Shown here: positions 1 through 7,206 of the stretch, in pieces
How positions within the stretch are numbered: position 1 is the stretch's first letter
Layout: each line of letters begins with the position of its first letter
From: Myxococcales bacterium
GTDB taxonomy: Bacteria > Myxococcota_A > UBA9160 > SMWR01
DNA: 11,504 nt
Reading direction: 5' to 3'
NCBI GenBank assembly: GCA_022572485.1
Contig: JACZVU010000079.1
Coordinates: forward strand, 1-11,504
Notes under the pieces: model-generated
Told to the model about the DNA's origin: nothing
Seen by the model: the letters and a program-made list of their open reading frames with translations, nothing else
The model's database searches: none
Program-made: the position numbers and the translations under genes

Positions 1-605
1 GTGGATTGAAGCAGGGGCGCGGGTGCGAGCTGCCAGGGGGCGTGATGGAGCTCGATGAAGAACGCGGTCGTGGTGCCGGCCGTGATGGTTCCGCCGATGC
101 CGATGCCACGGGTGCCGTTTTGGGTGAGGTCCACCTCGACGGTGGTGCTGCTGAGGCAACCGACAAAGAGCAGGCAGATGCGCGCGATCCCCGCGATCGG
201 AAGCGTGTTCTGGCTCAACTTCGCGGGGCTCGCCGTGGCGCCGGAGAGGTCGAAGAAGAAGCCGCTCTGGCCGCTCACGCCTTGCAGATCGTAGGACTTG
301 ACCAGGGCGGTGACGACAGGGTCCGTGAACAGGACCCGGTCGCTATCGCCGTAAAAGATGGGCCCGACCTGGAGGCTGACGAGCCGGTCGCCGCCGGCAA
401 TCGGGTTGACCGTCGCAACGCCGACACCGTTGAGGTGGACGGGAGCGGTCGTTCCATACTCCACGGTGAGGATCGCCTGGACGGACATCACCGTCGCCCC
501 CGCTCCCCCGGCGGCTCCAACGGCCAGCGCGCCGATCGCGCCCACGAAGCCGATGACCGCATGCCGTGTTCGCGCCGCTCGACTCGTGCTTCGGCTCGGT
601 ATCAC
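1..605 (-). CDS. Exported hypothetical protein, 3' end beyond the window
   Basis: I do not recognise the family. The minus strand is open from a GTG at 605-603 to the left edge (about 201 codons, no stop), so the C-terminus is missing. The start is chosen because a strong ribosome binding site (GGGAGGG, plus-strand positions 613-619) lies 7 bases upstream. The N-terminus looks like a signal peptide: a basic stretch (RSTSRAARTRH) followed by a hydrophobic Gly/Ala-rich segment (AVIGFVGAIGALAVGAAGGAG), roughly residues 14-38. The mature part is rich in beta-prone, Thr/Val/Gly residues (for example ILTVEYGTTAPVHLNG and TTVEVDLTQNGTRGIG) and has two close cysteines (ICLLFVGC) that could form a disulfide. 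This suggests a secreted or envelope beta-rich protein. A C-terminal sorting signal cannot be checked here. It is divergent from the TPR lipoprotein at 813. Reading frame is convincing; function is unknown. Confidence 0.72.
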   Translation of the reverse strand, partial: MIPSRSTSRAARTRHAVIGFVGAIGALAVGAAGGAGATVMSVQAILTVEYGTTAPVHLNGVGVATVNPIAGGDRLVSLQVGPIFYGDSDRVLFTDPVVTALVKSYDLQGVSGQSGFFFDLSGATASPAKLSQNTLPIAGIARICLLFVGCLSSTTVEVDLTQNGTRGIGIGGTITAGTTTAFFIELHHAPWQLAPAPLLQS

Positions 606-612
606 TTCGGCA

Positions 613-619
613 CCCTCCC
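613..619 (-). promoter_or_regulatory. Ribosome binding site deciding the GTG start at 605
   Basis: On the minus strand GGGAGGG lies 7 bases before the GTG at 605-603. It supports this start over the in-frame ATG at about 489, which would remove the signal-peptide-like segment. Confidence 0.6.
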
Positions 620-746
620 GCAATCGCAACCGCACCCGAATCGCTGTGTGACGCCCGTAGTCTAACAGTTGCAGAATCATAAATATCCAACCTTTTGGGC
701 GACTCCTGGGTTCGATACAGCCGAACCGGAAGGCCGGCACGCGCTC

Positions 747-779
747 TAGACGCGCGCAAGGGTCATTCTATACTGACCC
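747..779 (+). promoter_or_regulatory. Candidate promoter and operator of the TPR lipoprotein gene
   Basis: A TATACT hexamer (769-774) matches the sigma-70 -10 consensus at five of six positions. A weaker -35 candidate, TAGACG (747-752), lies 16 bases upstream. A perfect inverted repeat, GGGTCA (760-765) and TGACCC (774-779) separated by 8 bases, spans the -10. A dimeric repressor bound there would block RNA polymerase, so it is a plausible operator; no cognate regulator is visible. Transcription would begin near 781, giving a leader of about 30 bases before the ATG at 813. Within the same divergent intergenic region (606-812), the minus strand has TATGAT at 681-676 as a possible -10 for the exported protein, without a good -35. 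Confidence 0.4.
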
Positions 780-812
780 CTTCTTCCAGGAGCCGGAACT
801 CGACCCCTACCC

Positions 813-3239
813 ATGGCCGCTTGCGAGCCCACGTGCAACGCGACTGCTGCGAGGATCGAGCCGCTGAAAATCGCGGCTGTATTGGGACTCTTGGTGCTGG
901 TCTCGGCGCAAAGTGGTTGCAGCGCTGACGACGACCGCATGGCCGAGATTCGCGCACTCCAGGACGCCGGCCGGTTCGCGGACTCGATCGATGAACTGCG
1001 TGGAGTTCTTGCCAAAACGCCGGAGTTTCCCGAAGCCAACTATCGCCTCGGCGTTGCGCTCGCGCGAACCGGAAACCCGAGCCGATCGGTATGGGCGCTG
1101 GAGAAGGCGAGCGAGGCGAGCGAATTCTCGATCCCGGCCAATCTTCAACTCGCTTTGGTTCAATCCAGGCTCGACAACTTCGAAGAATCAATTCGCGCGA
1201 GCGATCGAGTGCTCGCCGTCGACCCAAACCATCGAGAGGCCCGCAGCCTGAACGCGCAGGCCCACGTCGGTGCCCGCCAGCTCGAAGAGGCACTGATCGA
1301 CACGAGCCACCTGCTCGAACTCGATCCCGACGATTACTCGACCCTCGTCGTCCACGCGACGGTACTCGCTGAACTCGGCCGGAAGCGGGAAGCCGAGGCC
1401 GTCCACGAGCGCATCAAGGCGGTCAGCGAGGCGAGCGGCGACGAGGACCGCGCGGGCCGCGGCTGCCTGGCCCCACCGCTATTCGCGAAGGATCACCTCG
1501 GGGATTTGGAGCGAGCCGAGGAACTCTACGAGGACTGCGCGTCCAAATATCCAGGGAACCGCGTCGTGATCGGCCACATCGCGAGCTTTTTCGACTACGT
1601 CGGAAAACCACAGCGCGCGATCGCGTTGCTGGAACGCGCCATCGCGGAGGCGCCCGAAGATCTCGCGCTTCGCTCCGCGCTCGCCACGCGTCTTGCCCGG
1701 CTCGGCCGCACGAAAGAAGCGGAATCCGTACTCCAGGAGGCCGTAGATCGCTTTGGTATCGAGGCGGCTGGGGATCAACTCGTACGCCACTACAGGCGCC
1801 AGCGGGATCCGCAACGCGCTCTCGAGGTGATCGAAGAGATCGTGTACAAGACGGGCGACACGGGAGATTCGCTTCAGTTCATCCGAGCGGATCTGCTGGT
1901 GGATGTGGGCGAACTCGATCGCGCTGAAGAGCTCGCAAACAACTTCGAAGAGGCCAGCTACACGAGCATGATCCGCGGGCGCATCCTGCTTGCACGCGGC
2001 GACGCCGAAGCTGCGCTGGCGGCCTTCGACCAGGGCATCGCGAGCTGGCCCAACAACGCTGGCGCGCGCTACCTCGCGGGCATTGCCGCACTTCAACTCG
2101 GAAATTTCGAGCGGGCGATCATCGAGCTGCGCGAGTCGGTGCGCGCCGACGATTCCGCTACAGAGGCTGCGCGAATCCTCGCGCGCCTTTACTTCGATCG
2201 GCGCGAATACACCCAGGCAATCGCTTTTTCGGCAATCGCACAGCAACGCAGTGAGCCTGCCCAGCGCGCTGAAGGTCTCAAACTCGACGCGCGGGCGTTC
2301 GCGGCGCTAGCGGAACGCGACCGCGCCCACTCCGCGATCCGTGCACTCGCCGCGTTGCCAGGGCGAGAAGGAGAAGCCGCTGCAGAACTCGCCGCGGTCG
2401 AGCGAATGATGAGCGGCTCGGCCGCGGCGATCGCCATCGTCGAGAACCTCGACCTCGATCTGCGAGACTCCGCCAACGAGCCTGCATTGAGATCCCTCGC
2501 GAACGACTTCGTCGTCGTCGAGCAAGCGGATCGAGCGATCGCCACCGTCGACCGTGCGCTGCGAGCGCGACCAGACAGCGCCTCTCTTCACGCGCTGATG
2601 GGAAGCACGCTCGCACGCGCCTATCGGTCGACCGATGCGCGAAGCGCGTTCAAGCGAGCGCTTGCAATCGACGCCAACCACCCGGAGGCATTGGGTGGCA
2701 TGGCTGCGCTTGCGGGTGCAGGGGGCGACACCGAACGCGCGGTCGCGCTCTTCGATCGCGCCGCCGGGGTCGATCCGGGCAACGAGGCCTACGCGTACGC
2801 TGCGGCTCAACTCGTATTGGCCGCTGGAGACTTTCATGCCGCCGAAGCGAGGCTGAGAGCGATCGTCCGGCGGTCCTCGGGTCACCCGGGAGCTCGAAAT
2901 GATCTGGCCTGGTTGCTCGCGACCGAGGGAAGGAACCTCGATCTAGCGCTTTCCCTTGCCAGAGAGGCCAGCCGCCTGAACCCGGAATCCGCGACCCTCG
3001 ACACGCTCGGATTCGTGCACATCAAGCGCGGAGAAGATGCGGAAGCCGTCGATGTCCTCGAAAAAGCGATCGCAATTCCCGGTAGCTCGCCAACCGTCCA
3101 CTATCACCTCGCGACGGCCCTGAGCAGGTCCGGAAACACCGAACGCGCGCGCAAAATGTTGAAGCGCGCGCTGGCAGGAGGCGACTTCCCGGAAGCAGAG
3201 GCCGCGCGGCAGCAGCTCGCGGATCTCGATCCTTCCTGA
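813..3239 (+). CDS. TPR-repeat probable lipoprotein (PrsT-like architecture)
   Basis: The 808-residue protein is built almost wholly of tetratricopeptide repeats. Residues 19-33 form a hydrophobic segment (KIAAVLGLLVLVSA), followed by QSGC with Cys36 as the likely lipidation site; the -3 residue is Gln rather than the usual Leu, so the lipobox is imperfect. TPR units with the A-x3-Y/L-x2-G-x9-A-x3-F/Y pattern start near residue 42 and run to the end. Clear ones lie at about 74-105, 108-138, 143-172, 225-250, 252-282, 387-412, 418-446, 590-620, 625-655 and 730-790. The C-terminal run (NDLAWLLATEGRNLDLAL, then TLGFVHIKRGEDAEAV) resembles the end of long TPR lipoproteins such as PrsT of exosortase/PEP-CTERM systems. 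No exosortase or polysaccharide gene is present, so that name is not assigned. Likely role: an envelope-anchored protein-interaction scaffold. ATG 813 is the first in-frame start after a TGA at 774; it has no close Shine-Dalgarno (AGGAG is about 20 bases upstream), so the exact start is uncertain. Confidence 0.85.
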   Translation: MAACEPTCNATAARIEPLKIAAVLGLLVLVSAQSGCSADDDRMAEIRALQDAGRFADSIDELRGVLAKTPEFPEANYRLGVALARTGNPSRSVWALEKASEASEFSIPANLQLALVQSRLDNFEESIRASDRVLAVDPNHREARSLNAQAHVGARQLEEALIDTSHLLELDPDDYSTLVVHATVLAELGRKREAEAVHERIKAVSEASGDEDRAGRGCLAPPLFAKDHLGDLERAEELYEDCASKYPGNRVVIGHIASFFDYVGKPQRAIALLERAIAEAPEDLALRSALATRLARLGRTKEAESVLQEAVDRFGIEAAGDQLVRHYRRQRDPQRALEVIEEIVYKTGDTGDSLQFIRADLLVDVGELDRAEELANNFEEASYTSMIRGRILLARGDAEAALAAFDQGIASWPNNAGARYLAGIAALQLGNFERAIIELRESVRADDSATEAARILARLYFDRREYTQAIAFSAIAQQRSEPAQRAEGLKLDARAFAALAERDRAHSAIRALAALPGREGEAAAELAAVERMMSGSAAAIAIVENLDLDLRDSANEPALRSLANDFVVVEQADRAIATVDRALRARPDSASLHALMGSTLARAYRSTDARSAFKRALAIDANHPEALGGMAALAGAGGDTERAVALFDRAAGVDPGNEAYAYAAAQLVLAAGDFHAAEARLRAIVRRSSGHPGARNDLAWLLATEGRNLDLALSLAREASRLNPESATLDTLGFVHIKRGEDAEAVDVLEKAIAIPGSSPTVHYHLATALSRSGNTERARKMLKRALAGGDFPEAEAARQQLADLDPS

Positions 3240-3274
3240 AGGTCGGCTACCGGAGGGTTGCCAGCTGAAACAGG

Positions 3275-3789
3275 TCAACGAATGGCGACGACGTGAACGG
3301 TGGCGCCACTTCGCATCGCGGTGCTGACGAGCGTGGCCGCCAGCGCGAAAGGTGCGGACACGAACAGCCAGAACCACAGCCACCCGCGAATTCGGAGATC
3401 GTATGGAGGCGGTACACTGGGCAAACGGCGGTGCAAGAGCACGTAGAGACCGTTGCGCGGGAGCGAAATGAGATGTGGCGCGCGCCGACTGCCCTCACGA
3501 GCCCTTCGATCAGGGGTTGGAACTTCCGGCCAAGCTCCCCGTAGTACTCATCGGGGTAGAGGGCCCGCAACCGACTGGGGCTCGGCATCGGGTGAGAGCG
3601 CCCGAGCCCGCACTCCGTGCAGACGACCACTGCCTCCTCCATTCCCTCCACTTCGAAACGTCGAACCACTGTTTCGGCGGAGCAGCTCGGACAAGGAGAT
3701 ACGCGCTCGGTGGTGCGCGGAAGCGCCGAGGCACAAACTTCATGTTGATGGAGAGCAACCGCACCGGCGTTGGGGATTCGTCTGCTCAT
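3275..3789 (-). pseudogene. Decayed SAM methyltransferase: zinc ribbon joined out of frame to its C-terminus
   Basis: The minus-strand frame from ATG 3789 encodes a rubredoxin-like zinc ribbon (CPSC at residues 33-36, CTEC at 57-60). It continues with GLGRSHPMPSPSRL, LYPDEYYGELGRKF and VRAVGARHI, the typical start of a family of zinc-ribbon class I SAM methyltransferases. After about 3468 this frame turns into low-quality sequence, while another minus frame takes over. From about 3457 to a TGA at 3277-3275 it reads RNGLYVLLHRRLPSV, then a hydrophobic WLWFWLFVSAPFALAATLV and RSGATVHVVAIR, which looks like the C-terminus of the same family. The whole Rossmann domain that should lie between (the DxGxG SAM motif and the following strands) is absent. 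Simplest reading: one internal deletion that also shifted the frame. The original 5' end is uncertain. The minus ORF continuing to 3247 is the shifted frame and not the original end. The gene follows the intact methyltransferase at 3882 in the same direction. Confidence 0.65.
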
Positions 3790-3881
3790 CGGGTCAACGG
3801 AGCGTGCGGTGCGGGCCGCTCGAGGTTAACAGATGCCACGCGAGACTCCTCGCATCATCACGGTGGGCCGGGACCGAAGAT

Positions 3882-4931
3882 CTAAGTGGGCGACTCCGCG
3901 AGCTGATCCCGTGGCGCGCGGGCCCATACATAGCGCGCAGCAGCGCCGGGCAAGAAAGCGATCTCCGCGACGGTTTCAAAACCCGCCGCCAGAAGGCTGG
4001 CGTGAAGCTCAGCTAGATCCGGAAGTCCGTAGAAGTTGTCGTGCGCGCGGAGATAGAGATCGAAGGCCGCGGTATTGGCGGAAAGGCCCATCAGCCGGGC
4101 TGCTGCTCGGTCCGAGAGGACCGCAGTCTGGATCGCGAGAAGGCCACCGGGTACGAGACGCGAGAAGATCCGATCAAAGAGTGCACGGCGGACGTTGGGC
4201 GCGAAGTAGTAGAGGTTGTTGTTGAGCAGGATCAGATCGTAGGAACCGGTGGCGAGATCCAGGCTCATGAATTCGCCGACCCGAACTTCACTGCGTCGCG
4301 AAAGATCCGCCGCCTGCAGGTTGCGCACTGCGATCTCCGCGACCTCCGCATCTTGTTCGATTCCGACACCGTGGGCGTCGCGGTAGCGGCGCAACATTCC
4401 AACCAGATAACCCCCGTAGCCACAGCCAATGTCGAGCAGCCGCCGGGCAGCGCGCACATCCGGAATGCGACCGAGCGCAGAGAGGGCTTGTCGCTCGACC
4501 AGCTGAGAAATTTCGGCGGCGCGCCGGCTTTCTGCAGACGAACCGAACTCGGGCCGCGCGTCTCCTCTGATCAGATCCGGCATCCGCTCGAACAGCGGCC
4601 CGTAGCCTTCGATCGTCTCCTCGAGCAGAGCGATCAGCGGCTTGGAATCGGGTGTCTCGAGCAGCCATTTCGCGAGGCCGTTAATCTGGTAGGCGCGATC
4701 TCGTTCGCGAACCATCCGGATGAGCCCGTGAGAAGCCGCGGCGCGGAGCCAAGCCTGAAGCAGATCGGGAGCGAGCTGCGAATCCTGCGCGAGTTGATTG
4801 GCTGTCTTCGGCTGGCGAAGAGCCTCGAAGAGATTCGTACGGATGCCCATCCGCAGCAGATGCGCGCGCGAAAAAGAGGCCAGCGTCTGAAAGAACGCCC
4901 TCTCCCGCCACTTCGGAAAATATCGGGTCAT
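3882..4931 (-). CDS. Class I SAM-dependent methyltransferase with winged-helix N-terminus
   Basis: The 349-residue protein has an N-terminal helical/winged-helix region (about residues 12-90, with LRMGIRTNLFEALRQPKTAN and LLQAWLRAAASHGLI). This matches the dimerisation domain seen in small-molecule O-methyltransferases. A Rossmann methyltransferase domain follows at about 160-300. Motif I is RRLLDIGCGYGGYL (164-176), the acidic strand-2 residue is in GVGIEQD (188-194), and motif IV lies near YDLILLNNNLYYF (231-243). RLVPGGLLAIQT (258-269) is the usual post-motif strand. The substrate cannot be deduced. Its ATG (4931-4929) overlaps the helicase stop by ATGA, implying translational coupling; no independent strong ribosome binding site is evident. 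It is the last intact gene of the glmU-glmS-helicase run. The decayed methyltransferase 92 bases downstream belongs to a different methyltransferase family. Confidence 0.85.
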   Translation of the reverse strand: MTRYFPKWRERAFFQTLASFSRAHLLRMGIRTNLFEALRQPKTANQLAQDSQLAPDLLQAWLRAAASHGLIRMVRERDRAYQINGLAKWLLETPDSKPLIALLEETIEGYGPLFERMPDLIRGDARPEFGSSAESRRAAEISQLVERQALSALGRIPDVRAARRLLDIGCGYGGYLVGMLRRYRDAHGVGIEQDAEVAEIAVRNLQAADLSRRSEVRVGEFMSLDLATGSYDLILLNNNLYYFAPNVRRALFDRIFSRLVPGGLLAIQTAVLSDRAAARLMGLSANTAAFDLYLRAHDNFYGLPDLAELHASLLAAGFETVAEIAFLPGAAARYVWARAPRDQLAESPT

Positions 4932-7087
4932 CCGAGTTCTAGATTGGCGTAGCGCAACATCACCGTCTTCAAACCCGCACGGTCGAATCGGATCCGGAGC
5001 TTCTGACCCGGTCCAGAACCGATGACCCCGGCCACCGTTCCGATACCAAACACCGGGTGTCGCACCCGCAACCCGACCGCGATCGACGATCCGTCAGCGG
5101 GCGCGCTCTGATCGTACGAGTAGTCGCGCTCAGAGTCCGTGTCGATGGGTACGCGGACTGGTTCGGCGAGCGCAGCATTGGGAATTTCGTCCAGAAAACG
5201 CGAGGGCGGCGAAGAGGTGCGCGAGCCGAAACGGTGGCGCTCTGCCGCGCAGGTCAGGGTGAGTTTTTCCATCGCCCGCGTCATCCCCACGTAACACAAG
5301 CGGCGCTCTTCCCTGATCCCGCTTTCGTCACGAGCCGAAGCCGCGTGCGGAAAGATCCCCTCCTCCATTCCCACCATGAATACGATCGGAAACTCCAGAC
5401 CCTTTGCGGAATGGGTGGTCATCAGAGCGACGCAATCATCGAGCTCGTGATAGGCGTCCAAGTCAGATACGAGAGCCACCTGATCGAGAAAGCGCTCCAA
5501 CGCGGAGCGTTCGTCGTCAACCACTGATGCGTTGACGCGCTCGAAGTCCTCGGCGGCCGTCAGCAGTTCCCGCAGGTTCTCCAGGCGCGCATCGGCCTCG
5601 GGTGTGTCCTCTTGCTCCAGGCAGGACGCGTAGCCGGTTTGGTCGAACACACGTGTCAGCGCATCGGCCGGCGACCAGGCCGCGACCTCGTTGCGCAGCG
5701 AACGAATCAGGTCGAGAAACGAGCGCAGCTTGGGCGGAACCCGTCCGCCGCCCTCTCCTTCTGCGACCAGTGCAACCGCATCGAACAGGCTGATGCTGCG
5801 CTCGATGGACAGCAACTCGGCTCGCTCGATCGTGGTTTTGCCAATTCCGCGAGCGGGTTTGTTGATGATGCGCCGGAGCGAAGCGGCATCCGCGGGGTTG
5901 ATCAGAATCCTGAGGTAGGCGAGAGCGTCCTTGATCTCCGCGCGGTCGTAAAATCGAACACCCCCCACCACGACATACGGCATCTCGTACTTCAGCAGTT
6001 CTTCCTCGAAGAGGCGCGACTGATGATTCGTGCGGTAGAAGATCGCGAATTCGCCACCCCTGCGGCCTCCCTCTCGGACCGCAGCGAGGATTCGACGCAC
6101 CACGTAATCGGCCTCGCCCCGATCATTCTGGGCGTGGTAGATCTGAATCAAATCACCACCATCCCGCTCGGTGAAGAGATTTTTGCGCAGGCGATCGACA
6201 TTGTTTGCGACCACACCGCTCGCAGCGTCGAGAATCGGTTGAGTGGAGCGATAATTGATCTCCAGTTTCACAGTTTTCGCACCCGGGTAATCGCGCTCGA
6301 ACTCCATGATGTTTCGGATGTCAGCGCCGCGCCAAGCGTAGATGGACTGATCGGGGTCTCCGACCACGCAGAGATTTTGGTGCTGACGGGAAACTTGCTG
6401 TACGAATTCGTACTGGACGCGATTGGTATCCTGATATTCATCGACCAATACGTACTGCCAGCGCCGCTGATAATGAGCGAGCACGTCCGGAAAGCGTTTG
6501 AAGAGTTCGGTGGTGCGGAGCAGCAGATCCCCGAAATCGAGAGCGTTGCTGTCAACGAGCAGGCGCTGGTAGCTGGCGTAGATTTCGGCAGCGGTCTCGG
6601 AATCGAGATCCTCCGCTGCCTGCGCCGCGGCCGCCGGATCCAAACCGTCGTTCTTCCAGCGGTCGATCCTCCATTGAAACCGCTTGGCCTCTGAGACCGA
6701 AGAGTCGAGTCCGTGGCGTTTGAGGGCGGCGCGAATCGTGCTGCGGGTATCGCCTTCGTCGTAGATCACAAATCCGCGGGAATAACCGAGGTGGGAAATA
6801 TCGCGTCGCAGGATCCGAACGCAGGCCGAGTGGAAGGTACTGATCCAGAAATCCGCGGTCGACATGCCGAGGATCTTCTCCACTCGTTCGCGCATTTCGC
6901 CCGCGGCCTTGTTGGTGAAGGTCACCGCGAGGATGTTTTCGGGTGGGATGCCGCACACTCCAACGAGATAGGCGATGCGGCGGGTGAGCACTCGGGTCTT
7001 GCCACTGCCGGCACCGGCCAGCACGAGGACCGGACCTTCCGTCGTCTCGACGGCGGCGCGCTGCTGCGGGTTCAACGATGTGAGCAT
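4928..7087 (-). CDS. pcrA: UvrD/PcrA-type ATP-dependent DNA helicase (superfamily 1A)
   Basis: This is a 3'-5' single-strand translocase and helicase used in nucleotide excision repair, replication restart and removal of stalled complexes. From ATG 7087 it has 719 residues, normal for the family. All core motifs are visible: LNPQQRAAV Q-motif (5-13), Walker A AGAGSGKT (24-31), TFTNKAA (56-62), Walker B VDEYQDTN (215-222), GDPDQSIYAWRGAD (243-256), NYRST (278-282), YRTNHQSR (351-358), THSAKGLEFPIVF (558-570) and RLCYVGMTRA (596-605). The C-terminal module VGLRVRHPVFGIGTVAGVI...IRFD (about 671-702) resembles the Tudor-like RNA-polymerase-binding domain of PcrA. UvrD and PcrA cannot be separated by eye; the symbol is the better guess. 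A TTG at 7102 with GGGAGA upstream would add five residues (MQAES). I prefer the ATG because the protein then begins as family members do. The gap to glmS upstream is about 119 bases. Confidence 0.95.
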   Translation of the reverse strand: MLTSLNPQQRAAVETTEGPVLVLAGAGSGKTRVLTRRIAYLVGVCGIPPENILAVTFTNKAAGEMRERVEKILGMSTADFWISTFHSACVRILRRDISHLGYSRGFVIYDEGDTRSTIRAALKRHGLDSSVSEAKRFQWRIDRWKNDGLDPAAAAQAAEDLDSETAAEIYASYQRLLVDSNALDFGDLLLRTTELFKRFPDVLAHYQRRWQYVLVDEYQDTNRVQYEFVQQVSRQHQNLCVVGDPDQSIYAWRGADIRNIMEFERDYPGAKTVKLEINYRSTQPILDAASGVVANNVDRLRKNLFTERDGGDLIQIYHAQNDRGEADYVVRRILAAVREGGRRGGEFAIFYRTNHQSRLFEEELLKYEMPYVVVGGVRFYDRAEIKDALAYLRILINPADAASLRRIINKPARGIGKTTIERAELLSIERSISLFDAVALVAEGEGGGRVPPKLRSFLDLIRSLRNEVAAWSPADALTRVFDQTGYASCLEQEDTPEADARLENLRELLTAAEDFERVNASVVDDERSALERFLDQVALVSDLDAYHELDDCVALMTTHSAKGLEFPIVFMVGMEEGIFPHAASARDESGIREERRLCYVGMTRAMEKLTLTCAAERHRFGSRTSSPPSRFLDEIPNAALAEPVRVPIDTDSERDYSYDQSAPADGSSIAVGLRVRHPVFGIGTVAGVIGSGPGQKLRIRFDRAGLKTVMLRYANLELG

Positions 7088-7206
7088 CGATTCAGCCTGC
7101 AAGCGGATTGTCTCCCGGGGCGCTACGAAACATGCTCGGAGGTAAGCAGAGTTTCAGGATAATTGACAACCACCACTGGCTCAATGGGAAGTTCGCAGAT
7201 GCCGCT

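Noticed and set aside
6..665. Plus-strand 219-codon open frame
   Set aside because: It runs antisense to the exported-protein frame, has a charged low-complexity composition typical of a GC-rich shadow, and shows no recognisable domain.
3245..3262. Weak hairpin (GGCTACC-GGAG-GGTTGCC) between the TPR gene and the pseudogene
   Set aside because: The stem has a mismatch and no T-run on either strand, so a convergent terminator is not supported.
3840..3853. GCGAG-ACTC-CTCGC hairpin after the methyltransferase stop
   Set aside because: A 5-bp stem with only a few scattered T afterwards on the minus strand; could be a weak terminator, but not enough to call.
3475..3885. Plus-strand open frames across the pseudogene region
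   Set aside because: The minus-strand methyltransferase fragments explain this stretch; the plus frames have no recognisable features.
5612..6694. Plus-strand 360-codon open frame
   Set aside because: Antisense to the complete UvrD/PcrA helicase, with no independent domain signal.
7088..7206. Promoter for pcrA in the glmS-pcrA gap (TTGTCA on the minus strand)
   Set aside because: A good -35-like hexamer exists but no acceptable -10 lies 16-18 bases downstream, so readthrough from glmS is equally likely.
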